A DNA stretch of 64,000 bases, taken from NCBI GenBank assembly GCA_016292045.1, contig JAEEZX010000073.1:1-64000 (forward strand). Direction: 5' to 3'. This DNA comes from Bacteroidaceae bacterium. Lineage in GTDB: Bacteria; Bacteroidota; Bacteroidia; Bacteroidales; Bacteroidaceae. Below are positions 1-7,647 of this stretch, piece after piece. Both the position numbers and the translations under genes were made by a program. The stretch's first letter is position 1. Each line of letters begins with the position of its first letter. The notes beneath the pieces were generated by a model. The model did not search any database and was not told the DNA's origin. It saw nothing but the letters and a program-made list of their open reading frames with translations.

Positions 1-248
1 ACTGTTAACGGTAAAGAACTGCACGCAGGCATATTCACCGTCCTTGCCATAATACTTGATCTGGGTGTAGCCGTTGGAGCGGCACTGGATCAGTTTCTCT
101 CCTTCATACTGCATGCTCTCCAGCACCCAGGTGCCGTAGAGGTCGGGGTTGTCGCTGAATTCCTCAGCTCTGCACGGCACATAACCGGCGAAGACCAACG
201 TTGCCACGAGGGCGAAGATGGCACTTACGAATTTTGACTTTTTCATAG
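1..248 (-). CDS. Partial lipocalin-like exported protein, start region out of frame
   Basis: The gene runs off the left edge of the window. The reading frame encodes a hydrophobic signal segment (KSKFVSAIFALVATLVFAG) followed by a domain opening LYGTWVLESMQYEG, which resembles the lipocalin-like domains common in Bacteroidales secreted proteins. The ATG at 248, which has a good leader and promoter, is followed by seven A residues; this puts it out of frame with the signal segment and leads to a stop after seven codons. Five or eight A residues would restore the frame, and no other start lies in frame upstream. So this is either an assembly error in a homopolymer, a slippage switch, or a broken gene. 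The start of the domain resembles the sensor part of the regulator at 442-1467. Function unknown. Confidence 0.6.
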
Positions 249-315
249 CATTTCCTTTTTAATAATTAAACTTGCTGTGCGACGCGTCTGCACACTCATT
301 TTTTGAATTCTGCGG

Positions 316-346
316 CAAAGGTAGCGCGTTTTTCCGACTGATGCAA
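316..346 (-). promoter_or_regulatory. Promoter of the partial lipocalin-like gene
   Basis: The minus strand has TACCTTTG (316-323) and, 20 bases upstream, TTG (344-346). This matches the Bacteroidota sigma-ABfr pattern. It reads towards the ATG at 248. The spacing is identical to the regulator promoter at 1489-1520. Confidence 0.7.
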
Positions 347-354
347 GTATTTCG

Positions 355-415
355 TTTCGCAATAGTTTCGCAATTTAAAAACGGTCTTTCGCGATTGTTT
401 CGCATATATTTCGCA
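355..415 (-). promoter_or_regulatory. Array of five phased TGCGAAA boxes (putative operator)
   Basis: Read on the minus strand, TGCGAAA occurs at 355-361, 366-372, 398-404 and 409-415, with a variant CGCGAAA at 387-393. Starts are spaced 11, 21, 11 and 11 bases, so all boxes lie on nearly one helix face. The nearest box starts 11 bases from the G of the -33 TTG. The same geometry occurs at 1528-1545, which suggests one regulator binds both. Confidence 0.65.
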
Positions 416-441
416 TCGTTTTGCACACATTCACAATCAAC

Positions 442-1467
442 TCACAATGAGAGAATAAACTCATCCCAGTCGCGCGGGCTCCCTTTACGCCCGAAGACTT
501 TAGCGTAGAGGCGGCTGCGGATGCTGCTGATGCTGCTGGCCTCGCGGCAGAGAGCTTTTGTCATATCGGAGGGCGAGAGTTCCAGACGGATGAGCAGGCA
601 GATGCGCCACTCCACTTCAGAGAGACGATAGAGACTTGAGAGATGACGTACGAAGTCGGGGTATACCGTCTTGAGCTGCTGCTCCATTTCCCGCCAGTCT
701 GCCTCCGAAAGCACTTCACCATTCCGCAGGCGACGGCGCAAACCGCTGTAATATGGCGAACGCTTGAATTCTTCCGCCACGCGCTGCATGGCATCGTGGA
801 CAATAGCCGGGCGCAACTGCGTCTCTTCGCGGATGGCCAGTAGTTGGCGCTCGATATAACGTTTCCTTTTATATATACGGAGGGTATATGCCACAACGGC
901 TGCGAGCAGGACGAAAACCACAAGTAGGACGCTGACCAGAAGATAGTTCTTCCTCTTGAGGTTGCGCTCGGCCATGGAGATAACGATATAATGTTCGCAG
1001 GCATCGTCGGCGTAGTTGAGAAACGTTTGGCGCAATTCCTCGTTGAGGGGTTGGCGCACCCAGGTGTATTGTATGCCGCTGCTCTGAATCACCATTACGG
1101 AGTCGCCCGCACGCACCAACGGATGAGGGTCTTCACCTTCATAGTATGCTAGCGTGCTGTCAGCCGTGAGATATACGGTGAAGTAACTGCGGCCGTAGGG
1201 TACTATCACCGTGCCGCTGGTATCGTTTTTCTGTCTGTAGTCGTAGAAGACGCTGTCGCCCTCGTAAAGGCGCATGCGCCAAGGGGCGTTTTCCAAATCG
1301 GAGTAATAGGTGCTGCCTCCCGGGTATTCCCACTTCTCCAGACGCCACACTCCGCTAAGATTCGTCGGATCATCGATGTTTTCGGCTATTTCTTCAGCCT
1401 TGTGGCAAGCGTTCAGCAGCAAAGCTGCCACGAGGGCCAGAATACTTAATACAGATGTATTTTTCAT
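442..1467 (-). CDS. Lipidated membrane-spanning regulator with C-terminal HTH
   Basis: A 341-residue protein. The ATG at 1467 was chosen because it opens a signal peptide ending in a lipobox (LLLNAC, Cys21); upstream codons would extend into the promoter. After the lipidated cysteine comes a periplasmic domain starting LSGVWRLEKWEYPGG, of lipocalin-like character, then a transmembrane helix at about 173-196, a basic coiled segment, and a C-terminal domain (about 275-341) with a LuxR-like helix-turn-helix (SEVEWRICLLIRLELSPSDM, then SISSIRSRLYAKVFG). Such proteins are common in Prevotella and Bacteroides as uncharacterised transcription factors. The inferred role is to sense something in the periplasm and bind DNA from the membrane. 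Its own promoter carries the same operator boxes as the neighbouring lipocalin-like gene, which suggests control of both. Confidence 0.75.
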   Translation of the reverse strand: MKNTSVLSILALVAALLLNACHKAEEIAENIDDPTNLSGVWRLEKWEYPGGSTYYSDLENAPWRMRLYEGDSVFYDYRQKNDTSGTVIVPYGRSYFTVYLTADSTLAYYEGEDPHPLVRAGDSVMVIQSSGIQYTWVRQPLNEELRQTFLNYADDACEHYIVISMAERNLKRKNYLLVSVLLVVFVLLAAVVAYTLRIYKRKRYIERQLLAIREETQLRPAIVHDAMQRVAEEFKRSPYYSGLRRRLRNGEVLSEADWREMEQQLKTVYPDFVRHLSSLYRLSEVEWRICLLIRLELSPSDMTKALCREASSISSIRSRLYAKVFGRKGSPRDWDEFILSL

Positions 1468-1488
1468 GCTTCGGTCTCTTTTTCTGCG

Positions 1489-1520
1489 CAAAGTTACGAA
1501 AAAATGCCGACCCGTACAAA
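1489..1520 (-). promoter_or_regulatory. Promoter of the lipidated regulator
   Basis: The minus strand has TAACTTTG (1489-1496), a 20-base spacer, then TTTG (1517-1520). This is a close match to the Bacteroidota consensus, 21 bases before the ATG at 1467. Confidence 0.75.
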
Positions 1521-1527
1521 CAAAACA

Positions 1528-1545
1528 TTTCGCAAACATTTCGCA
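1528..1545 (-). promoter_or_regulatory. Two phased TGCGAAA boxes (putative autoregulatory operator)
   Basis: TGCGAAA on the minus strand at 1528-1534 and 1539-1545, 11 bases apart. The first begins 11 bases from the G of the -33 element, exactly as in the array at 355-415. Confidence 0.6.
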
Positions 1546-1555
1546 AAGAAGCCGT

Positions 1556-1583
1556 CTCTAAACTCTAACCCCTAAACTCTAAA
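1556..1583. repeat. 7-bp tandem array, four units
   Basis: Four consecutive 7-base units on plus: CTCTAAA, CTCTAAC, CCCTAAA, CTCTAAA. It lies between divergent genes. It is one of several heptamer arrays in the window. Confidence 0.75.
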
Positions 1584-1648
1584 CCGAAAAAAGACATCTT
1601 TTTTGCCTGATAATGTGAAAGGGTTTGTGCTAAAAAACAATAAAAACT

Positions 1649-1676
1649 CTTCACTTTTCACTCTTCACTTTTAACT
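1649..1676. repeat. 7-bp tandem array, four units
   Basis: Four consecutive 7-base units on plus: CTTCACT, TTTCACT, CTTCACT, TTTAACT. It ends just upstream of the -7 element of the CotH-like gene, so it occupies that promoter's -33 area. Confidence 0.7.
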
Positions 1677-1682
1677 TTTTCG

Positions 1683-1690
1683 TACCTTTG
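1683..1690 (+). promoter_or_regulatory. -7 element for the CotH-like gene
   Basis: TACCTTTG, 26 bases before the ATG at 1717. No clear -33 TTTG is seen; that position falls in the heptamer array. Confidence 0.6.
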
Positions 1691-1716
1691 CAGCGGAAAA
1701 ACGTCAGTTTAAGGTG

Positions 1717-3186
1717 ATGAGGACACTATTTATCTTATTTCTATCGGTATTGACAGGCGCTACGACACTTGGCGTCAGTGCTGCGGAAATGCCCGAAATG
1801 AGAATATTCTTCGAGGGCAGCCTGAGTCGCGGAATGGACTATGTGAACGGTTCGATGCAGTTGACCGACACCAATGGTGACATGGTGGAACTGCCGGCCA
1901 AGTTCAAGACACGAGGCGCTACAGCCAGCCACTATATCATGAAGCCTTCGCTCAACATGAAGCTGCGCACCCCCGACTACGAGGAGGAAGCCGATTCCGC
2001 ACTGCTCGGTATGCGCTCCTGCTCCTCGTGGATACTCGACGCAATGGCCATCGACCGCATCTGCATGCGCAACCGCGTGGCATTCGACATATGGAACGAT
2101 TTCTCACGGCTGCCCTACGATACGGATTTCGACGGAAGAAACGGTACGGAGGGACGCTTTCTGGAGCTGTATATCAACAATGAGTACTACGGCATTTACT
2201 GCCTCAGCGACCGTATCAACCGCAAACTGCTCAACCTGAAAAAGACACAGGAAGAGGGCGGAGCCGTGAAACTGAGAGGCGTGCTCTACAAGAGCGGTAC
2301 GCAGGAGATTTCCAATCAGGACGAACCGGGCTACAACGAGGACTCTACGGCGTGCGTCATCGAATGGCACAACGCATGGGAACTGACCTATCCCGAGGAC
2401 TACGGAGGTCTGCAGGTGTGGCAGCCGCTGCTGGATGCCATACTGAACGGCAGGAGCACGGATTACGTGAAGCGCTACTTCTTCCTGCAGAATCTCGCCG
2501 ACTATCAGATTCACGTCATGGCGCTGTGTATCGGCGACAACTGGGGCAACAAGAACCACTACTTCAGCATACGCAACATGCGTAAGGATATCGATGCGCC
2601 CGACCCTGCGGATGCCGACCGCCGCCGCTTTGTCATCACTCCCTGGGACCTCGACACCAGTTTCGGAGGCCACTATGCAGGCGACTACTACGACGGCAAC
2701 TATGCCGACTGGCCCGTGAACGTCATCATGAACAATGTGCCGTATCCCATCAGCTACCTTGCCGGGGATGCGGAGTATCTGGCCCTGTTGAAGCAGCGCT
2801 GGGAGGAGGGACGGCAAGGAGCCTTCTCCGTGGACTCCATATGCAAGAAGCTGGAGCGCTGGCGCGACCTCTTCATCGGGAGCGGTGCCTGGCAGCGCAT
2901 GACAGAGCATTACGATGCCAAAATGTCGCGCCCCAAATATGTCAGCGACCTCGCACACGAGATAGAGTGCATAGAGAAATGGTACAAGGGACGCTTCAGC
3001 GAGATGGATGACTACTTCGATATCGATGGAGGTGGGGAAGGCGTAGAGGCGCTTAAGGCAAAAGGAATGACGAAAAAGGGAGACGGGGCTGGCGGGGTGT
3101 ATAATATGGCCGGCCAGCTTGTCAATGCAGGTACATTGCCCAAGGGTCTCTATATCACAGGCGGGAAGAAGTACGTCGTGCAGTAA
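1717..3186 (+). CDS. CotH kinase family exported protein with C-terminal sorting-like tail
   Basis: A 489-residue protein. The ATG at 1717 is preferred to the GTG at 1714. It has a signal peptide (about 1-23), then a CotH-type domain: the conserved block NKNHYF at about residue 278 and TPWDLDTSFGG at about 308-318, whose DLD (311-313) corresponds to the catalytic/metal-binding acidic motif of CotH protein kinases. CotH phosphorylates spore-coat proteins in Bacillus; the role of the secreted Bacteroidota homologues is unknown. The last 35 residues (VYNMAGQLVNAG, then LPKGLYITGGKKYVVQ) form the compact beta tail seen on exported Prevotella proteins and resemble type IX sorting domains, which suggests surface delivery. 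It is monocistronic and converges on the acyltransferase at 3188 with one base between them. Confidence 0.85.
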   Translation: MRTLFILFLSVLTGATTLGVSAAEMPEMRIFFEGSLSRGMDYVNGSMQLTDTNGDMVELPAKFKTRGATASHYIMKPSLNMKLRTPDYEEEADSALLGMRSCSSWILDAMAIDRICMRNRVAFDIWNDFSRLPYDTDFDGRNGTEGRFLELYINNEYYGIYCLSDRINRKLLNLKKTQEEGGAVKLRGVLYKSGTQEISNQDEPGYNEDSTACVIEWHNAWELTYPEDYGGLQVWQPLLDAILNGRSTDYVKRYFFLQNLADYQIHVMALCIGDNWGNKNHYFSIRNMRKDIDAPDPADADRRRFVITPWDLDTSFGGHYAGDYYDGNYADWPVNVIMNNVPYPISYLAGDAEYLALLKQRWEEGRQGAFSVDSICKKLERWRDLFIGSGAWQRMTEHYDAKMSRPKYVSDLAHEIECIEKWYKGRFSEMDDYFDIDGGGEGVEALKAKGMTKKGDGAGGVYNMAGQLVNAGTLPKGLYITGGKKYVVQ

Positions 3187-3187
3187 G

Positions 3188-4180
3188 TTATCTGCCGCCG
3201 GAAAGGAGGCTGTAGAGCCTGGGGAGACGGCGGTCGGTGAGGCGCGCCACAAGGATGACGAAGACGGTCACGACAAGCGGTGCCCCGAAATATGCTACAT
3301 ACGGAGCATACGGATGCGACCACAGCATCAGACACATGCGCTCTAGGATGTGCAGAGGCATATAGTGCATCGCGTAGAGGAAAAAGGAGTACTTGAAGAA
3401 GGAGAGCGAGGGAACGGTGTGCAGCCGGTTGACGATGTCGTAGATACCGATGCATAGTGTGGGGCCTATCCATTGCACGATATTCATGCTCAGGTTGCTG
3501 GGCCGGAAACAATCCCAGTAGAAGGCGATGGGGAAAAGAATGAGGGAGGGGATAGTCAGGAAGAGAGGCTGTTCCCCGAAGAGGAAGTCTTTATGATGCA
3601 CTCCGGCATACGCTCCGGCAAGGTAAATAGGCAGCCACAACACAGGGCTGCAGAAAGGGTGGCGGAACACGAGGCATATAACGCATGTGACAACCAGCCA
3701 GACGGGGAAGAGCTTTTTCCGCCTCACCATCAGCCACAGGAGGGGAGCGATGAGAGCATATACGAAGATGACACCGACGTACCACAGCACTGTGTATTGG
3801 CAGGACACTATTCCGACGATGACATCCAGAATGCTGTCGTATGGGAAGCGGTCGGTGACAAAATCCGGAATGAACCGTATGGCCACATACCATGCTGCGG
3901 CAAAGATGACGTTCCACAGCAGATACGGCACGAGAAGGCTCCTGAGTCTGGTGCGCAGTTTCTTCAGAAAATCAGCCGGAGTGTAGTTGCGGAAAAACAG
4001 ATAGCCGCTGATGAAAAAGAAGCAGGGCACGACAACTTCCATCATCTTGTTTGTGAACTGCAGCATATACAAGAATTGAGGATGTGCCACAGTGCTCGGC
4101 AATATCGGCAGTTGGGAATGCTGCCACACGATGCCGAGGGCCAGAAGGAAACTCAGATTTATGATTTTTACTGATTTCAT
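3188..4180 (-). CDS. Acyltransferase 3 family membrane protein
   Basis: A 330-residue polytopic inner-membrane protein with about ten hydrophobic segments. Family features seen are the N-terminal GIVWQHSQLP region with a membrane-embedded histidine, and the FFFISGYLFFRNY block followed by the basic KKLRTRLRSLLVPYLLW segment, typical of acyltransferase 3 (OafA/WecH-like) proteins. These move acetyl or similar groups from acyl-CoA to sugars of surface polysaccharides. It is the last gene of the minus-strand operon that starts at 9488, 16 bases after the fucosyltransferase-like gene. This suggests it O-acylates the polymer the operon makes. The exact substrate cannot be read from the sequence. 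Confidence 0.8.
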   Translation of the reverse strand: MKSVKIINLSFLLALGIVWQHSQLPILPSTVAHPQFLYMLQFTNKMMEVVVPCFFFISGYLFFRNYTPADFLKKLRTRLRSLLVPYLLWNVIFAAAWYVAIRFIPDFVTDRFPYDSILDVIVGIVSCQYTVLWYVGVIFVYALIAPLLWLMVRRKKLFPVWLVVTCVICLVFRHPFCSPVLWLPIYLAGAYAGVHHKDFLFGEQPLFLTIPSLILFPIAFYWDCFRPSNLSMNIVQWIGPTLCIGIYDIVNRLHTVPSLSFFKYSFFLYAMHYMPLHILERMCLMLWSHPYAPYVAYFGAPLVVTVFVILVARLTDRRLPRLYSLLSGGR

Positions 4181-4196
4181 CGCTCGTGGTTTGACT

Positions 4197-5036
4197 TTAT
4201 TGCCCTAACAGTCGGAACCAGTAATCAAATTTCCTGAAATCATTCTCGGACAGCGTTTCCGCTTTTGCGCGGTCCATTCGGCAGAAGGGTATGTCGCGAT
4301 ACATTGCCGCTACGAGTGAGAAGCTGCTGTGCGGTCCGATGATGGCATCGCATTCGGAGAGCATGAAGAGGTCCTCCGGAGCACTGCCGCCGAGCAGATG
4401 CACAGAGACAAGGCTCTCCTCCGTGCCGGATTTCACCAGCAGTTCCATACGCTCCGCCGTGAGAGCCGCGTCGTTGGTGGAGATATATACGTGAACCTTC
4501 TCCCCGGGATGCATGCGGAGGAAGCCCTTGATATAGGAGGCGTAAGTGGCATCGTCGTAGAAGTAGTTTCCGTCGGCCCACAGGGCGTAGTCGCCCCGGC
4601 GCACATGAAGTCCCAGCCGCACGCCCTTGCCCTCGTCGAGAATGCGCATCTTGGCCTGCACGGGCAGCGTGTATGCCTCGTCGATGCGGAAGAGCTCACA
4701 TATCTCGCTGCGGTATTTCAGGAAGAGTTCGTAGTGGCGCACCTCCCATCCGGCCACCACCACATTATTGTGCTTCTCCACGAAGCGGTCGAGCTCCTCG
4801 CGGTTGCACCCCGGTTTGTAGGCCGCCGTGGGAATCAGGCGCAGCGCAGCAGCAATCTTCACCAGAATATAGAGGATGAAACTCGTGTGCCTAGTGTGAC
4901 GTATGTGGAAATACGGATACTTGTAGGAGAAACGCATGGAAAGCACATGCCTCCCGTGCTCGCGTCCGTAGGCGTAAACGTGGGCGAACTGCAACAGGTT
5001 GTTGCACATCTGGCTTTTGTCTCTGGCAAATATCAT
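4197..5036 (-). CDS. Alpha-1,2-fucosyltransferase-like glycosyltransferase (GT11)
   Basis: A 279-residue protein. The ATG at 5036 overlaps the stop of the upstream gene as ATGA, which indicates translational coupling and argues against the longer reading starting at 5150. The motif HVRRGDY (144-150) is the HxRRxDY donor-binding motif of alpha-1,2/alpha-1,6 fucosyltransferases. A second family-type block, CDAIIGPHSSFSLVAA, lies near the C-terminus, where GT11 enzymes have a conserved S-F-S-W segment; here the W is absent. The likely role is adding a terminal deoxyhexose to a surface glycan. Its neighbours (a second glycosyltransferase, two phosphoglycerol-transferase-like enzymes, an acyltransferase) support a surface-polymer pathway. 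The donor sugar is inferred from the family only. Confidence 0.75.
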   Translation of the reverse strand: MIFARDKSQMCNNLLQFAHVYAYGREHGRHVLSMRFSYKYPYFHIRHTRHTSFILYILVKIAAALRLIPTAAYKPGCNREELDRFVEKHNNVVVAGWEVRHYELFLKYRSEICELFRIDEAYTLPVQAKMRILDEGKGVRLGLHVRRGDYALWADGNYFYDDATYASYIKGFLRMHPGEKVHVYISTNDAALTAERMELLVKSGTEESLVSVHLLGGSAPEDLFMLSECDAIIGPHSSFSLVAAMYRDIPFCRMDRAKAETLSENDFRKFDYWFRLLGQ

Positions 5037-5842
5037 TGGTTTTCTTTCATGTATTGCGGAAATGTGAGTGAGGCGCGGGAAGCGGCATATTTTTTCGCGA
5101 GTGTGTCGTAGTCGGCCATCTGCTTGTTGGGGAGTCGCTTCTGCAGCCACGGACGCAGCAGTTTTTTCTGCACGAAATTGCCGTAGAGCTCAAACTCCGA
5201 GAATCCGGAGCCCTGCGTCCTGTCGTAGGAGTCGAGCACCACTTCCCACCAACGTTTCCCGCCTCCGTTCTCAAGGCGTCGGTGGAGTGCCTGCAGTTTG
5301 TCTTTCGAGAACAGCATCTTGTGAGCTACATAGGAGAGGTCGGAGAGCGTCAGTTCCGGGATGAGGCGGTGTATGTTGTCGTAGTAGGGCTGGTGACACT
5401 CGTAACTCATGTAGAACACCGTCTCGCCCTCCGCAGAGAGGAATACGTGCGGCCGGATGAGGATGTGGTCGGCATCGATGCAGAGATAGTGGCGGCATGT
5501 GCCGACGTTGCCGCTAAGCTTGATGAACTGTTGGAAGAGCCATCCGCTGCGAGAGCCGAGATTGAGTGCCTTGGGACCGAAACCCAGCACCGTGCTCTCT
5601 TCCACGAACCGCAGCCCGTGCTCTTCGCAGAAGCGCTTCACACGCTCGTCGTCGGGGGAGACGAGGTAGATTTTCTCAATGGGGTGCTGCACCTGTCTCC
5701 TCACGCCTTCGATGCAGAGCGGCAGTGTGCCCAGGTCCTTCGCAATGACGGGTATCACCACATCAATGGGTTCCCCGGAGGGAGCGACGGGAGGGAATGT
5801 CTTCCAGGAGAAGAACCGGTATCGTAGTTCACGCCATGTCAT
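5033..5842 (-). CDS. DUF6492-like putative glycosyltransferase
   Basis: A 269-residue soluble protein. The N-terminal part (DVVIPVIAKDLGTLPLCIEG) looks like the start of a GT-A fold, and YLCIDADHILIRP contains a DAD triplet of the DxD type that binds metal and nucleotide-sugar. This pattern fits the DUF6492 family of glycosyltransferase-like proteins found in polysaccharide loci. It overlaps both neighbours by four bases (ATGA with the gene at 4197-5036 and with the gene ending at 5839), so it is part of a tightly coupled operon. Substrate unknown. Confidence 0.7.
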   Translation of the reverse strand: MTWRELRYRFFSWKTFPPVAPSGEPIDVVIPVIAKDLGTLPLCIEGVRRQVQHPIEKIYLVSPDDERVKRFCEEHGLRFVEESTVLGFGPKALNLGSRSGWLFQQFIKLSGNVGTCRHYLCIDADHILIRPHVFLSAEGETVFYMSYECHQPYYDNIHRLIPELTLSDLSYVAHKMLFSKDKLQALHRRLENGGGKRWWEVVLDSYDRTQGSGFSEFELYGNFVQKKLLRPWLQKRLPNKQMADYDTLAKKYAASRASLTFPQYMKENQ

Positions 5843-7647
5843 AGTTCGTCTGCCATCTTATAGAGTTTCTGATAGTATGCCTTGAGAGTCCGGAGCGCCA
5901 GCTCCTCCTCCTGCTGCGGATATGTGGAAAGCACGGCACGCTGGGAACTGTTGTCCCAGATGACGCTGCCTTCCTCTCTCACCATACCCACCGCGTCGGG
6001 AACAGCGAATACGGCGTAGTGGGGTGCTCCGGCATCGAAGATGTCCTTCGACCAGGGGAACTCTTCATGTCCGAGTCCCAGGATTCCCAACAGGGTGGCC
6101 GTGATGTCGGCCTGTGAGCACAGCGTCTCCACGCGGTAGGGCTTCCTCACCACACCTCCCGTGAAGATGAGAGGCAGGTCGTAATGATTCAGCGAGTAGT
6201 TGTCCATTTCCGGCGGGAAGCATCCCTGATGGTCGGGCAGGATGACGACGAGCGTCTCTTCCCAGTCGTTGCTCCCTTTCAGTTGCGCCACAAAGCTGCC
6301 GAGGCAGGAATCTGCGTAGTGGAAGGCGTTGAGAGCCCCGTCGTTTATCGCGTGGTGATCGGGCACATCGAAGGGTTCGTGACTGCTGGAGGTCTGCACC
6401 ACACTAAAGCTCCTTTCCCCGCGTGTTGCGATGAATTCCTTCGCGGCGCGGTCGAAGACAGGACCGTCGGCTACGCCCCATTTCCCAGTTTGCAGTTTCT
6501 TGGGAAAACTCTTGTCGGAGACGATATTCTGAAAACCGGCTGCCACGAGATACGAGCGCATGTTGCTGAAATTGGTGTCTCCTCCGTAATAGTAGTATGT
6601 GTGGAAACCGTCATCCTTCAGTGCTGAGGCGAGGGACGGCAGTGCGGCATTCTTGCGGGGCTGGTCCATGAGCGAGTAGGTGGGGAATGCCGGTATGGAA
6701 CTCAGCACGCTCACCAGAGCCCGGTCGGTGCGCATCGTGTTGCAGTAGAATTCCGTGAAATAGATTCCTTCCCGTGACAACTGCTCCAATTGCGGCACGA
6801 TGCCCTTCACCATTCCGCCTTCCTCCATCAGCTGGGTGGAGAAGCTCTCCAGTATCACCATCACAATCCTGTTCGGACGGCGGAGGAACAGTGAGTCGCG
6901 CCGGCCATCCTCCGTACTGTCTGTGCGCTGGTTGAGCTTGCAGAGCAGAGCGTCGGCCTCCTCATCCGTCATGAAGCGATAGAGAGAGGCGAGATCTGTC
7001 TGGTGGGATGCACTCTCGATGAAGCAGAAGACGGGATTCACGGCAGCGTGGTTCAGTCGCATGTTTTTCGAGAAATACACCGTTCCGGTGTGGTTCGTGC
7101 CGGTGCCCACACCGCCTCTGATGGGCAGTATGAGTGCCACCGTGAGAATGAATGTCGCTATCCTGTAGGGTTTGGCTTTCGCAACGCAGTATTGTGGACG
7201 GGCCAGATATACAGCCGCTGTGATGACAGCTATTCCCGCCACAGCCGCCAGCATCTGCAGCGGAGTGACGGATGCCATTGCGTCGGCAGGCGATGTGGTC
7301 AGATAGAGCACGGGAGTGTAGTCCAAAGGGAATCCCCACGGACCGTAAAGCCCCAGATTTGACACAATGGCGAGGGCGTAAATCGCTGCAATGACGATGA
7401 AATAGGCGTTCCACAGCAGTTTCAGTCCCCGCCGTTCGCGCAGCAGGAGCATCAGAGCGGGTATGATGGTGAGATAGCCCGCAATGGCGATGTCCAGTTT
7501 TAGGCCGTAAAGCAATGAGAGTGCCCTTTCTGCCCGCGTGGCATCGCTCAGCAGTTCGTTGTATATTGCAAGAAACAGCAGATGGCCCAGCGTTCCCACC
7601 AGCGTCCACAGCAACAGTACCTGAAAAAATGTCTTTATCGTCTTCAC
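5839..7647 (-). CDS. LTA-synthase-like phosphoglycerol transferase/sulfatase superfamily protein (second copy)
   Basis: A 602-residue protein with a GTG start whose codon overlaps the upstream stop (GTGA). The first 190 or so residues hold about five membrane helices. The rest is an extracytoplasmic alkaline-phosphatase/sulfatase fold. The nucleophile position is the Thr in MRTDRAL (Thr307), and metal ligands include Asp472-His473 in PDHQG. This layout is that of lipoteichoic acid synthase and the OpgB phosphoglycerol transferases. In a Gram-negative envelope the expected reaction is transfer of phosphoglycerol or phosphoethanolamine from phospholipid to a periplasmic glycan or lipid. Its paralogue lies directly upstream. 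The two differ in their active-site surroundings (MRTDRAL against GRKSIDG), so they probably have different acceptors. Confidence 0.8.
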   Translation of the reverse strand: MKTIKTFFQVLLLWTLVGTLGHLLFLAIYNELLSDATRAERALSLLYGLKLDIAIAGYLTIIPALMLLLRERRGLKLLWNAYFIVIAAIYALAIVSNLGLYGPWGFPLDYTPVLYLTTSPADAMASVTPLQMLAAVAGIAVITAAVYLARPQYCVAKAKPYRIATFILTVALILPIRGGVGTGTNHTGTVYFSKNMRLNHAAVNPVFCFIESASHQTDLASLYRFMTDEEADALLCKLNQRTDSTEDGRRDSLFLRRPNRIVMVILESFSTQLMEEGGMVKGIVPQLEQLSREGIYFTEFYCNTMRTDRALVSVLSSIPAFPTYSLMDQPRKNAALPSLASALKDDGFHTYYYYGGDTNFSNMRSYLVAAGFQNIVSDKSFPKKLQTGKWGVADGPVFDRAAKEFIATRGERSFSVVQTSSSHEPFDVPDHHAINDGALNAFHYADSCLGSFVAQLKGSNDWEETLVVILPDHQGCFPPEMDNYSLNHYDLPLIFTGGVVRKPYRVETLCSQADITATLLGILGLGHEEFPWSKDIFDAGAPHYAVFAVPDAVGMVREEGSVIWDNSSQRAVLSTYPQQEEELALRTLKAYYQKLYKMADEL

